Shown here piece by piece: positions 27,872 through 36,567 of a DNA stretch of 58,269 nucleotides (position 1 is its first letter; the number at the start of each line of letters is the position of its first letter). The notes below the pieces were generated by a model. It worked only from the letters and a program-made list of their open reading frames with translations. It was not told the origin of the DNA and did no database searches. Position numbers and translations under genes: made by a program. Origin of the DNA: Bacteroidota bacterium (GTDB lineage: Bacteria; Bacteroidota; Rhodothermia; Rhodothermales; UBA10348); contig JAQBZH010000013.1 of assembly GCA_027622005.1 (NCBI GenBank), positions 1-58,269 of the forward strand. Direction: 5' to 3'.

Positions 27872-29374
27872 TTACTTAATCGACCCAGACATCCGCTTAA
27901 CGATCCATTTGTTGATGATTATAAACAATCCGATCATTAGCGCCCATTGAACCAACAGCGTCATTAGGCTTCCCGGATCGAACGGATCAAACCAGCGATC
28001 TGTGACTGATTGGGACAACCACCAAGCGAGGAGAGTCACGGCAGCAACTGGAATGAAATACTTGACGATTATCACCCAGGCCTGACTGACTTTCCAATCG
28101 CCATCTTCACCGTCAAGACTTTCGCTTCGCATTTTTTCGACGCCATTTCGGATCACAATAAATGCGACGAAGGCCCCAGACACCATCAGGGCAACCCCCC
28201 AGACGAAGTCTTGATTGCCGAGAATATCTAGGTTTACGGCAGAAGGAATTCCGAGCAGGTAGCTAAATCCGATGACCATCAAAATGGCTTTCGTTCTGGA
28301 TAAACCAGCATCGATGAACACCCGGGTCGGTAGTTCAAGCTGAGCAATTAAGGACGAAAAACCGGCAAAAGTGAGTCCGAGAAAGAACATAATTGCCAAC
28401 GGGCTCCCTAAAAACATGCGTGCGAATAGCTGAGGCATCCAGATAAAGGTCAGCCCCGTGGAAGCTGGCCCACTGTTTCGCATGATTTCCAATACTTCGA
28501 CCCGGCTCATACCCATTTCGGTTTGTAAAACGGCAAATACGGTTGAGAAGACCATCATTGCGGCCAACAAAGACACGAAATTGTTACTTACTGCGGTAGC
28601 CACGGCGCTTTTAACCACATTGTGCTTATGGCTCATGTAAGCCGCATACGTGAGGAAAAGGCCCCACCCGGCTCCCGTATCCCAGGCGTTTTGCGTCAGC
28701 GCCTCGATCCAAATCTTTGGTTTGGCTAACTGGGCCCAATCTGGAGTGAAGAGGTAAACCAGTCCTTCCGAAGCGCCGGGTAGCATCAAGGCCCTGACCG
28801 TGGCTATCACCACGATGGCCAGAAGCGTCGGGACCAACACCTTATTGACCCGCTCAATCGAGGATACCCCTTTATAAATGGCTAGGCCGCCCAACCCCAT
28901 TGCGATCGCGTGAAAAAATAGCGGCCAACCACCACTTTGATAATCATCCCAAACCGCCATCGCCGCTTCCGTAGACTGTGGTAGGGGTGAAATAACCATT
29001 TGTATGAGGTAGTAAATACACCACCCAACCACCACCGAATAAAAAAACGTGATCGCTGTGGCGACAAAGGCCACAAATGCACCCATCCAGGCAAATCGAT
29101 CTCCGCCTTCTTTTATGAACGTGCTGACCACGCCAACGCGGTTGCGGCGCCCCCACACGTATTCGATCATAATTAGGGGGATACTCCAAGCGAACAGAAA
29201 CACCACCCATGCAATTAGAAACGCTCCAGCTCCATCATCGCCACCATTTTGCGCGGCTATTCGTGGAAATCGCCAGATATTGCCTGTTCCTACAGCGATT
29301 CCGAGTACGCTCAGGAAAAAGCCCCAGCGCGAAGAAAAACGAGCGCCCACGCTCGAGTCCATGGTGTTTGACAT
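27872..29374 (-). CDS. Neurotransmitter:sodium symporter (NSS) family transporter
   Basis: A 500-residue sodium-dependent transporter with about 11-12 helices, in the LeuT/MhsT-like family. The first helix carries the sodium- and substrate-site segment AVGTGNIWRFPRIAAQNGG, and GIPSAVNLD, the GWGLFLTYAAYMSHK helix and a Trp-rich C-terminal helix follow. Bacterial NSS proteins take up amino acids by Na+ symport; the specific amino acid is not inferable. The gene is convergent with rhlE and faces an unrelated SUI1 gene. Confidence 0.9.
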   Translation of the reverse strand: MSNTMDSSVGARFSSRWGFFLSVLGIAVGTGNIWRFPRIAAQNGGDDGAGAFLIAWVVFLFAWSIPLIMIEYVWGRRNRVGVVSTFIKEGGDRFAWMGAFVAFVATAITFFYSVVVGWCIYYLIQMVISPLPQSTEAAMAVWDDYQSGGWPLFFHAIAMGLGGLAIYKGVSSIERVNKVLVPTLLAIVVIATVRALMLPGASEGLVYLFTPDWAQLAKPKIWIEALTQNAWDTGAGWGLFLTYAAYMSHKHNVVKSAVATAVSNNFVSLLAAMMVFSTVFAVLQTEMGMSRVEVLEIMRNSGPASTGLTFIWMPQLFARMFLGSPLAIMFFLGLTFAGFSSLIAQLELPTRVFIDAGLSRTKAILMVIGFSYLLGIPSAVNLDILGNQDFVWGVALMVSGAFVAFIVIRNGVEKMRSESLDGEDGDWKVSQAWVIIVKYFIPVAAVTLLAWWLSQSVTDRWFDPFDPGSLMTLLVQWALMIGLFIIINKWIVKRMSGSIK

Positions 29375-29573
29375 TGGTCGTTTTGGGAAATGTGATACGT
29401 TATGGAGGCGACTACTTTTAGTCCCGACAGAAATACGTTTTATTCACTAGAATACAAAACGGTCGATCGCATAAATCGAGGTGGGCTCAAAAATTTTAAC
29501 TAACTAATTTTCAGCGATGGAGGACCGTTTTTCGATGAAACAGCAAGTAGAAGCCTTTTTCGAGACGTACTCG

Positions 29574-29831
29574 CTAACCGCCGGCTTTTTTAACTGTATA
29601 CCCAGCGTCGGACAGAATCTTGACCAATCGATCTCGTTGATCTCCCTGAATTTCGACGATCCGGTCCTTTACGGTGCCTCCGACGCCGCATTGCGCCTTC
29701 AGTTTGCTGGCAATCTGTTTGAGCGCGTCTTCGCTACCTGGGAGTCCCGATATGACGGTTACGCCACTTCCCCTTCGGCCCTTAGTTTCGCGACCAACTC
29801 GTACCACTCCGTCATTGGGATAAAAAGACAT
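29574..29831 (-). CDS. yciH: SUI1/eIF1-like protein YciH
   Basis: An 85-residue eIF1/SUI1-family protein. I prefer the ATG at 29831; a TTG nine codons upstream is possible. The family core is clear: GVVRVGRETKGRRGSGVTVI, KQIASKLKAQCGVGGTVKD, IEIQGDQRDRLVKILSDAG and the conserved C-terminal VKKAGG. Bacterial YciH binds the small ribosomal subunit and discriminates against incorrect initiation complexes. It is preceded by the DUF2911 gene, about 40 bases upstream on the same strand. Confidence 0.92.
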   Translation of the reverse strand: MSFYPNDGVVRVGRETKGRRGSGVTVISGLPGSEDALKQIASKLKAQCGVGGTVKDRIVEIQGDQRDRLVKILSDAGYTVKKAGG

Positions 29832-29870
29832 TGTATTGCGGGCCTCAAAAGGAATCAACCGAAAATCAGT

Positions 29871-30482
29871 TCATCGAGCGACCGAAAAATCAACCATGGC
29901 CATTTCGTTTTCCCATAGGAAGACCATGGTGCCTTTCTCCCCGGTCATTCCAACAAAAAGGAAGGTCATTTGATCGACAGAAACGGAGTTTTTAGACAAC
30001 ATCATCGGGGTCCGAAGTACATCCATTTCCATTTGATACTCATAGGCTCCCCAAATACCTTCTTCCATGGAGTCGCCGGAGCTTTTGGCCTTATGATTGG
30101 ATATTACAAGGGTCCAGGCACCTTCTTTTAAATCAATAAAAAGGGAGTACTCTCCGGCCGCGAGGCGTTTGCCCCCAATCACTAGATCTATTTCCGTGCT
30201 AAACCGAGTAGATTTGTTAGCTCCGGCTCTCCAGACTTCTCCGTCGCCTTGGAGCATTTTCCCATAACTATCACCAGAACCAAAAATGTTAGTTCGTCCG
30301 CGAAGGATGGGGCGTCCATATTCGACCACAACCCAGCTTCCACCGGTATAACGCCCTTCTGCCATGGATCCCCCAACTTGTGTCGCTGCTTCTCCGCGCG
30401 GTGAAGCAATGCGTTCTTGGGCGTTTGATAGGTTTGGAGAGACTACCAGCAGGGCTAAAAGAAGAGTTAAAAAGTTGCGCAT
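29871..30482 (-). CDS. DUF2911 exported protein
   Basis: A 203-residue exported protein (signal peptide to about residue 21). It carries the DUF2911 domain: VVEYGRPILRGRTNIFG, GEVWRAGANKSTRFSTEIDLVIGGKRLAAGEYSLF and TLVISNHKAKS are its recognisable blocks. The family is almost limited to Bacteroidota and relatives, is secreted and has no known biochemical role. Its start at 30482 is well placed. Confidence 0.85.
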   Translation of the reverse strand: MRNFLTLLLALLVVSPNLSNAQERIASPRGEAATQVGGSMAEGRYTGGSWVVVEYGRPILRGRTNIFGSGDSYGKMLQGDGEVWRAGANKSTRFSTEIDLVIGGKRLAAGEYSLFIDLKEGAWTLVISNHKAKSSGDSMEEGIWGAYEYQMEMDVLRTPMMLSKNSVSVDQMTFLFVGMTGEKGTMVFLWENEMAMVDFSVAR

Positions 30483-30632
30483 GATTCCGATAAATTGAGT
30501 GAAGCCGTCTTTACCTCAAACTTTTTGTTAGGTTCTTTGATTTTACTCGCTCCAAGTAAAAAATGGTAAAAATTGTTATGTAATAACAAGTAATTACAAG
30601 CTACCTACTTTTTATCTCTTCAAAGCCAAGAC

Positions 30633-30869
30633 TTAGAAAGAAATGATCCAACGCATCACACCCACCAAGGCTGAATCAAGGTCAGGATTGGTGTCTGGGT
30701 GATGGTAATACTGCAGGTCAAGTTGATCGGAGGCACGGATGAAAAGCTTGGCGTAGCGTATTCTGGGTAGAGTCAGCTGCTGGGTACCACCAATAATATT
30801 TGTACACTTCTGCTGAGCACTATTCTTTCCAATCCTGGACCCTTCTCTTAAGGTTGGTTTGGTGGAACC
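30633..30869 (-). pseudogene. Possible remnant of an outer-membrane barrel protein (C-terminal end)
   Basis: The 411-base gap between the DUF2911 gene and the FG-GAP gene holds a start-less open frame on the minus strand that ends in TAA at 30633. It reads like a beta-barrel tail: LTLPRIRYAKLFIRASDQ, LDLQYYHHPDTNPDLDSAL, VGVMRWIISF, finishing on an aromatic residue as barrel proteins do. There is no start codon in a sensible place and the upper end runs into the FG-GAP leader. I read it as a decayed gene end; it could also be a chance frame. Confidence 0.35.
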
Positions 30870-30893
30870 TTTCCAGTCAAAAACTTCGGCATC

Positions 30894-32042
30894 ATGACCT
30901 CTCTTCTCAAATCAATCTCCTGCCTAGCCGTGGTACTTGCCATCGTGGTTTTTAATGGTCAACCGCTCGCTGCCCAAACCCGAACTTTTTCCGAGTCGCC
31001 CCAAATCCCTCTTGGACTGCGGACGGATCGGTCGGCATCACTCACGTTTGCCGACATCGATGCTGATGGGGACTTGGACGTTTTGGTAGCTAATGGCCGG
31101 CATTGGCCGGCGCAAAACGAGGAATTTATTAATAACGGCATGGGGCGGTTTATGGAAAGCTATCCGCTAGCCGTAGAAAGCCGGACTACCTACACGTTGC
31201 CCATGGCAGATCTAGATGGAGATGGGGATTTGGATGCCATCGAAGCCAACGACCTTACACAGAACAGAGTCTATTTGAATAATGGCAAGGGTCGATTTCA
31301 TGAAATCGCACCGCTTGGACCGGAAGTCGCTTCAACTCGAAGTGTGACGATTGCCGATCTGAATGGCGATGGAAAACAAGATGCGATCGTTACGAACAGA
31401 GGTGAGGAAAATGTCATTTATCTCGGAAATGGTGACGGTACTTTTGGCGCCAAAATACCATTCGGAACGAGCGACGATTCCACCATTTCGGTGGCCGTCG
31501 CAGATATCGATTTGGATGGCAAACCAGACTTGGTGTTGGCAAATCGGGACGGAGGGGCCAACTTTATCTATCTGAATGATGACCAACTGAGCTTTTCCAG
31601 ATCAATTCCCTATGGAAGTGGAAAAGACGAAACGCGCTCGACCGTGGTTGGCGATCTCAATGCCGATGGACATCTCGACCTTGTGACAGCAAATATTGGG
31701 GAGGCCAATGGAATCTATTTTGGCGACGGAAAAGGAAAGTTCGATCAGGGGATAACGTTTGGCACTTCGGACAGCCAGAGTTACGATGCGTTACTTGTTG
31801 ATCTAGATAAGGACGGTGATTTAGACATTGTCATTGCGAACGTGGGCTCACAAAATGCCGCTTATTTCAATGACGGAACCGGTCGGAATTTTGTTGAAGT
31901 GTCGTTTGGGGGAGCTAAGGACCAGACCTACGGTATTGCCGTAGGTGACGTGAACGGTGATGGGTTTCCGGATATCGGAGTCGCGAATTCTGATGAGCTA
32001 AATGGGATCCATTTGAATGTGCCTAAACGCGCCTCGAATTAG
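30894..32042 (+). CDS. FG-GAP/VCBS repeat secreted protein
   Basis: A 382-residue exported protein (signal peptide ending about residue 27, LAAQ). It has about seven FG-GAP/VCBS units, seen as repeated DxDxDGxxDxxxAN calcium-loop motifs such as ADIDADGDLDVLVAN, ADLDGDGDLDAIEAN and ADLNGDGKQDAIVTN. Such proteins form calcium-binding beta-propellers. The ligand is unknown. Its TAG stop overlaps the stop of the opposite-strand RidA-MBL gene in the four bases TTAG at 32039-32042. Confidence 0.85.
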   Translation: MTSLLKSISCLAVVLAIVVFNGQPLAAQTRTFSESPQIPLGLRTDRSASLTFADIDADGDLDVLVANGRHWPAQNEEFINNGMGRFMESYPLAVESRTTYTLPMADLDGDGDLDAIEANDLTQNRVYLNNGKGRFHEIAPLGPEVASTRSVTIADLNGDGKQDAIVTNRGEENVIYLGNGDGTFGAKIPFGTSDDSTISVAVADIDLDGKPDLVLANRDGGANFIYLNDDQLSFSRSIPYGSGKDETRSTVVGDLNADGHLDLVTANIGEANGIYFGDGKGKFDQGITFGTSDSQSYDALLVDLDKDGDLDIVIANVGSQNAAYFNDGTGRNFVEVSFGGAKDQTYGIAVGDVNGDGFPDIGVANSDELNGIHLNVPKRASN

Positions 32043-33478
32043 TTGACGATAATCGTCTCCAAGTGAACCGGTGTTAGAACCTTAGAGTGTGGCGAAATCT
32101 TGCCAACTGCTTCAATAAACGGATTGATGTTTCGATCGATACCGGCCTGTTGGGAATAATCATAGGGCAGCCTGAAATTGTCCCAGTGAGTCGGAATAAC
32201 TATGGCCGGGTACCCAGTTACTTTTAAAAGTCGCTCATCGTATTTGTAGAGTCCTAGTCTGGATCCGTTGATACCGGCCAAAAGGATGTCTGGATGAATG
32301 CCTTCCAATTCACGCTCTGCAAAGTTCATGGACCCCATGGTTAGGACCTCGTGGCCTTCAAAACGTGCCAAAAACATGAGCGATCCTCCCTCGATGAATT
32401 GATCGATGCGAAGGGGCGCTTTGAGGGGCGTGTTTTCATCAAACCGTCTGGAATCGAAATAGTGTTTTTCATTTAAGGCGGAATGAATGGACGGGACTAC
32501 CCGAACGGAGAAATTATCAAACTGATAGTCTTCGCCGCCTCCAACTGCATACAATTGCTCTTCAGGGATACCATAGGCTCTCAAAATGTTCATCGTCGTC
32601 TCGGTGCCGATGACTTTCGCGCCCGTTTTACGTGCGATAAAAGGCACGTCTCCGAGGTGATCAAAATGGCCGTGATGAACCAAGATGAAGTCCGCCTTTT
32701 TAATGATACTGTCTATCAAAACAGTGTCCGAAACGGCCGTGGCATCTCGTCCAAAGTCTGGGCGATGATCATTAGGGTCACCTCCACCGCCATACTTCAA
32801 GCGGGAGATATAGGGATCGACAAGGACGGTCACTTTTCCATCGGTCATTTCCCAGCCGGCAGCCCCCAGATATTTCATGGATAGCGGAGTTCGAGCGTTG
32901 TCGCCATGAGCGATAGGCACGCCAGTGTCCATGACCTCAACAATCATTTCGATTTCGATGGCCTGTCCCCGCGGTAATGTCGCCATTCCGACCGCCGAGC
33001 GCGCGTGTTTTCCTCGCTCTCCAAAAACTTCGACGATCAGATCCGAAAACCCATTAATAACCGCAGGTTGATTTCCAAAACTGGGGTCTGAATTCACCAT
33101 TCCAAGTACTTTCACCACGCGAACGACACGATTCAGATTACCCAACATGTCTTTCAAGACAGCCAGTTGGTTGATGGCCGTTTGGCGAGCGCCTTGATAA
33201 CCTTGTTCGATGGTCAGATCGGCGCCCAATTTTCCGTGTAATTCTGTCCCGTCTGGGTTCTTAGGCCCTTTTCCGGCGGTAAATATCAAATTTCCGGTCC
33301 GAACCCCGTGCACGTAATTGGCCACCGGTTTGGCGGGAGGGGACAGTGTTATTCCTAGCTCAACAAGCCGCGCTTCGGGGTCATAAACGACCTCATTTTG
33401 CGCCAAAACACGATTTGGAGTAATGAAAATGAAGATTCCAACCGCGAAAAGAAGAATGCTTTTTAATGGTCTTAACAT
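32039..33478 (-). CDS. RidA-metallo-beta-lactamase fusion protein, exported
   Basis: A 479-residue protein with signal peptide (about 1-27, VLAQ) and two domains. Residues about 30-185 are a RidA/YjgF-type domain (LGITLSPPAKPVANYV, TGNLIFTAGKGP, and ARSAVGMATLPRG with the conserved Arg160). Residues about 190-479 are a UlaG-like metallo-beta-lactamase fold with HGHFDH at 269-274 as metal ligands and the later strand VVIPTHWDNF. A RidA domain normally handles reactive enamine/imines and UlaG hydrolyses lactones; a fusion suggests a bifunctional enzyme or a sensor. Two other RidA- or MBL-type genes are elsewhere in this window. I am sure of the fusion, not of the reaction. Confidence 0.88.
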   Translation of the reverse strand: MLRPLKSILLFAVGIFIFITPNRVLAQNEVVYDPEARLVELGITLSPPAKPVANYVHGVRTGNLIFTAGKGPKNPDGTELHGKLGADLTIEQGYQGARQTAINQLAVLKDMLGNLNRVVRVVKVLGMVNSDPSFGNQPAVINGFSDLIVEVFGERGKHARSAVGMATLPRGQAIEIEMIVEVMDTGVPIAHGDNARTPLSMKYLGAAGWEMTDGKVTVLVDPYISRLKYGGGGDPNDHRPDFGRDATAVSDTVLIDSIIKKADFILVHHGHFDHLGDVPFIARKTGAKVIGTETTMNILRAYGIPEEQLYAVGGGEDYQFDNFSVRVVPSIHSALNEKHYFDSRRFDENTPLKAPLRIDQFIEGGSLMFLARFEGHEVLTMGSMNFAERELEGIHPDILLAGINGSRLGLYKYDERLLKVTGYPAIVIPTHWDNFRLPYDYSQQAGIDRNINPFIEAVGKISPHSKVLTPVHLETIIVN

Positions 33479-33542
33479 GGCCGAAATGCTTTTGGTTTAC
33501 TGACAAGAAGCTTATTGATATTCCGCTTTCGATCGAATGAGT

Positions 33543-33743
33543 TTAACCCTTGGGCTCGGAAGCCTCAACCGTCGTGTATCCTGATCCATCTTCGAGCCAA
33601 CGGGCCGGACCAAACTGCTCGCTCGCAAAATCAGAAGAGCTGAAAAGGCGCTCCAGCGAGAGCTTGGAAGCATCCGACTTTTGGGCATGAGCGCTCGATG
33701 CCACCAAAAGGCAAACAAAAGTCAGAAATAGGGATCGTTTCAT
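33543..33743 (-). pseudogene. Truncated S9/DPP-IV-type peptidase remnant
   Basis: A 66-residue frame with a clean signal peptide (to about residue 21, SSAHAQ) and then the N-terminal signature of dipeptidyl-peptidase IV-like S9 proteases: LSLERLFSSSDFASEQFGPA and RWLEDGSGYTTVEAS. After the stop at 33543, another minus-strand frame continues with peptidase-like residues (SFDRKRNINKLLVS) to about 33472, where it collides with the start of the RidA-MBL gene. The full protein should be about 700-800 residues; the propeller and the catalytic domain are missing. I read it as a deletion plus frameshift remnant. Confidence 0.65.
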
Positions 33744-33856
33744 TGGACGTATTAATTGGGTGTCAGGAGAGTCCGCGCTTGATTCGGTACATATCTTAGT
33801 AAAAAACCATCACGGGATTTCGGATTGATACTCTGTGATCGACCTCAATCGTTACC

Positions 33857-35266
33857 CTAAAGAGGCCTCGGCATCTTAGCCCCGGACGCCTTCAGCCACG
33901 CCCCAAGATTTGCTTTCATTTCGGTGGCTCTTTCAGGCATTTCTCTTGCAAGGTTGGTTGTTTCCGACAAATCGTTAACGACGTCGTAAAGCTCCACCTC
34001 GTCTTGGTCGTAAAAATGGATGAGCTTGTAGTTGCCTTGACGAATAGCGCTTCCTAGTCGGTTTTCACCATGAAAAGCGTAGTTAGGGTAGTGGAAGTAA
34101 ATGGCTTCCCTTTCCATGTTTCCTGTTTGGCGAAGGATGGGAAGGATGCTTTCGCCATCCAGCGGTACGTCTGGAGTAGGATCTAGTCCTGCGACATCAA
34201 GGATGGTGGCAAAGAAGTCCGTGCTGATCACAGGTTCCCCCGACACGACCCCCGCCTTGATCTGGCCCGGCCATCTCACGATAAGAGGAACCCTGATTCC
34301 GCCTTCGTAAAGATGCCCTTTTACGCCGCGAAGAGGAGCGAGGTCGGTAACACCGCCGTACGCGCCGTTGTCAGAGGTAAAAATAACGAGGGTCTCTTCG
34401 GCAAGGTTTAATTCATCCAGCTTTGCTAATACGCGTCCCACAGCATCGTCCATTGCTTCAATCATGGCCGCGTACGTGGTGCTCGACTCGATGCCATCGC
34501 CATAATCTTTGAATCCTGGGCGATTGGCGTACTTGTCCACTAATTCCTGGGGGGCTTCCATCGGCCAGTGGACCGTGTATGGCCAAAGAGCAACGAAAAA
34601 TGGCTCATCTTGATGCGCTTCAATGAACCCCATGGCCTCATCGGCGAGCCGAAACGGTAGGTACTCACCTTCTTGACGGTCCTTCAATTCCGGATTTCTG
34701 TAGGGGTCAAAGAAACTAGGGGGGCCGCCGAAACTCAGTCCGCCCACATTGACATCGAACCCTTGATGTTGCGGCCTCCGGCTCGGTTCGACCGTCTCCA
34801 TTTCACGGTCGGTACCCGAAAGATGCCACTTTCCAAAAAAGCCGGTCGTGTATCCACCATCCTTGAGTCTTTCGGCAAGTGTCACATAGTTGAGATCGAG
34901 ATAATCGATCATTTCAGCAGCCCCCAGCGTGGCTCCAGGTGGTCGAAATCGTTCCTGGTTACCCGACACATGGTTGGTGAGGGCCAATCTGGCGGGCGAC
35001 ATTCCGGTCATAATGGCAGCGCGCGTTGGCGAGCAAACTGGAGCGGCTGCATAACCATCGGTAAAACGCATCCCTTGAGACGCGAAGTGATCCAACCTCG
35101 GCGTTTCCAATTTTTCGTTTCCCTGGATGTGGAGATCGGTCCATCCAAGGTCGTCGACCATGATCAAAATTACATTCGGCCGCCTTGTTGGTTCTTCGAT
35201 TTGCGTTTTGCCATTGCATCCTGAAACCATTATTAGGGCGAGTGCTGCGACGAAAAGTGGCTTCAT
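33857..35266 (-). CDS. Sulfatase lipoprotein (arylsulfatase type)
   Basis: A 469-residue sulfatase with a lipoprotein signal (VSGC, 14-17). The alkaline-phosphatase-fold motifs are visible: NVILIMVDDLG (31-41) with the metal-binding Asp pair, CSPTRAAIMTG with Cys78 as the residue to be converted to formylglycine (type CxPxR), GKWHLSG, and FTSDNGAYGGVTD later in the protein. Sulfatases of this kind remove sulfate esters from algal or animal glycans. An activating enzyme is not in the window. The lone gene has no adjacent polysaccharide-utilisation genes. Confidence 0.92.
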   Translation of the reverse strand: MKPLFVAALALIMVSGCNGKTQIEEPTRRPNVILIMVDDLGWTDLHIQGNEKLETPRLDHFASQGMRFTDGYAAAPVCSPTRAAIMTGMSPARLALTNHVSGNQERFRPPGATLGAAEMIDYLDLNYVTLAERLKDGGYTTGFFGKWHLSGTDREMETVEPSRRPQHQGFDVNVGGLSFGGPPSFFDPYRNPELKDRQEGEYLPFRLADEAMGFIEAHQDEPFFVALWPYTVHWPMEAPQELVDKYANRPGFKDYGDGIESSTTYAAMIEAMDDAVGRVLAKLDELNLAEETLVIFTSDNGAYGGVTDLAPLRGVKGHLYEGGIRVPLIVRWPGQIKAGVVSGEPVISTDFFATILDVAGLDPTPDVPLDGESILPILRQTGNMEREAIYFHYPNYAFHGENRLGSAIRQGNYKLIHFYDQDEVELYDVVNDLSETTNLAREMPERATEMKANLGAWLKASGAKMPRPL

Positions 35267-35408
35267 TATTGGGGACCGGATAATTATGATTCAAGACTTA
35301 AAGTAATTCATCCGGGTGAAAGAGCAATCCTTCCGTCTCTGACGACGATCGCGTTTCGCCGTTTTTTTCGGACTTGGATATTGCAGCGACTAGGGCCGAT
35401 TATGGCAC

Positions 35409-35452
35409 AAAAAAAGAGGACTGAAAAGGGAGTTATTCCTTCTCAGTCCTCT
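35409..35452 (-). terminator. Intrinsic terminator of tRNA-Gln
   Basis: On the minus strand, five bases after the tRNA, a perfect 9-bp stem (AGAGGACTG ... CAGTCCTCT) with a 20-base loop is followed by seven consecutive T residues. This is a standard Rho-independent terminator. Confidence 0.85.
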
Positions 35453-35456
35453 AAGG

Positions 35457-35529
35457 TTGCCCTACTAGGAGTCGAACCTAGAACCTCCGGAACCAGAATC
35501 CGACGCTCTGCCAATTGAGCTATAGGGCA
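35457..35529 (-). tRNA. tRNA-Gln (anticodon CTG)
   Basis: A complete 73-base cloverleaf including the discriminator base. Acceptor TGCCCTA/TAGGGCA, D-arm GCTC/GAGC with an 8-base loop, anticodon stem TCGGA/TCCGG with loop TTCTGGT giving anticodon CTG (codon CAG), and T-arm CTAGG/CCTAG with TTCGACT loop. The 3' CCA is not encoded (CCT follows the discriminator A), so the CCA-adding enzyme at 385-1887 is required. A terminator lies directly downstream. Confidence 0.95.
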
Positions 35530-35737
35530 ATAAATGGTTGCGGCCCTCACAACGTGAGACGATCGTCTGGTATACTACAATCGCATCTGTGTAAATACGT
35601 CGCATCTATGCGCTTTGCAACGTCGCGGTTCCGGCGGATGAAGCCCAGAGGTCTTTTTTACTGAGTCTTTACCTATTCGGAATCGCAAGGTGTATTTCCC
35701 GTCCAACTTTTAGAGTAGCCGATGAGTTTTGGAGTAA

Positions 35738-36505
35738 TTAGCCTGCGAGAGTGGCTAAGCTGTCGACCGTATCTGGAGTTGTATCGCGCCAATCAGCCAC
35801 TTTGTGGATGATCATTTTTCGGACGTGATCGCACATCCCCGTTCCGTCGTTCTCCCAATCAGAGGGCTCGATCGGGTCAAATACGTGGAGCTTTATAATA
35901 GATCCTGATCCAAATAACCAACCGCTTTTGGGTAGTGCATCGAACGATCCATCCAGGGCTATAGGCAGCACGGGTATACCAAGTTTTAGCGCCAACTTGA
36001 AAGCCCCGTCGTTAAACTCGCCCACGCGTCCGTCGGGGCTACGCGTTCCTTCGGGCATGATCATTACACTCACCTTCTGTTCGAGGCGTTCTTTGGTGTC
36101 GAGCATGACCTGGGCCCGGCTTCTGCGGTCTCCGCGAGATACTGGAATATCCCGGGCCACCTTCATCATCCATCCCAAAACGGGAAGTTTAAACAGGGAG
36201 TCTTTACCTACCCACTTCATATCCCACGGAAGGCGGCTTACGATGGGGATATCCGCAAAAGATTGATGATTGCACACCACGATGTAGGGGTTTCGCATCG
36301 ATTTTGGATATTTCCCGCTGATTCGAATGGTCCAAGCCGGATTGACGGAAGCCATCAGGTATCCAAGTCTGCGAAACTGCCGACCCGTTCGGTACTTTCC
36401 TGGATCTGATCGGTCAGTCCAATGGGTTATGGCCATGACCGGTAGCCAAATCACAATCAATAAAGAGATGGACACCCAGGCCCAAACAGATCGAAGTACA
36501 ATCAA
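35738..36505 (-). CDS. plsC: 1-acyl-glycerol-3-phosphate acyltransferase (PlsC family)
   Basis: A 255-residue membrane-associated acyltransferase, with a hydrophobic N-terminal anchor (residues 8-28) and the family motifs NHQSFADI (His80, Asp85) and PEGTRSPDG at 151-159. It transfers acyl groups to lysophosphatidic acid in phospholipid synthesis. The start appears to be TTG at 36505. It is divergently transcribed from the unknown gene at 36568. A relative acting on other lysophospholipids is possible. Confidence 0.88.
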   Translation of the reverse strand: MIVLRSVWAWVSISLLIVIWLPVMAITHWTDRSDPGKYRTGRQFRRLGYLMASVNPAWTIRISGKYPKSMRNPYIVVCNHQSFADIPIVSRLPWDMKWVGKDSLFKLPVLGWMMKVARDIPVSRGDRRSRAQVMLDTKERLEQKVSVMIMPEGTRSPDGRVGEFNDGAFKLALKLGIPVLPIALDGSFDALPKSGWLFGSGSIIKLHVFDPIEPSDWENDGTGMCDHVRKMIIHKVADWRDTTPDTVDSLATLAG

Positions 36506-36567
36506 GTTGAAAGCGCGTCGTATTTTGATAGAGGTTTCGGACCCACAAAATAGACCGTTCTTTCCGC

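Noticed and set aside
29517-29918. Plus-strand frame starting MEDRFSMKQQVEAFFETY
   Set aside because: Its opening looks protein-like, but it runs antisense across the whole yciH gene, which is certain.
34673-35224. 183-residue plus-strand frame opposite the sulfatase
   Set aside because: Antisense of a clear sulfatase with intact catalytic motifs; no independent support.
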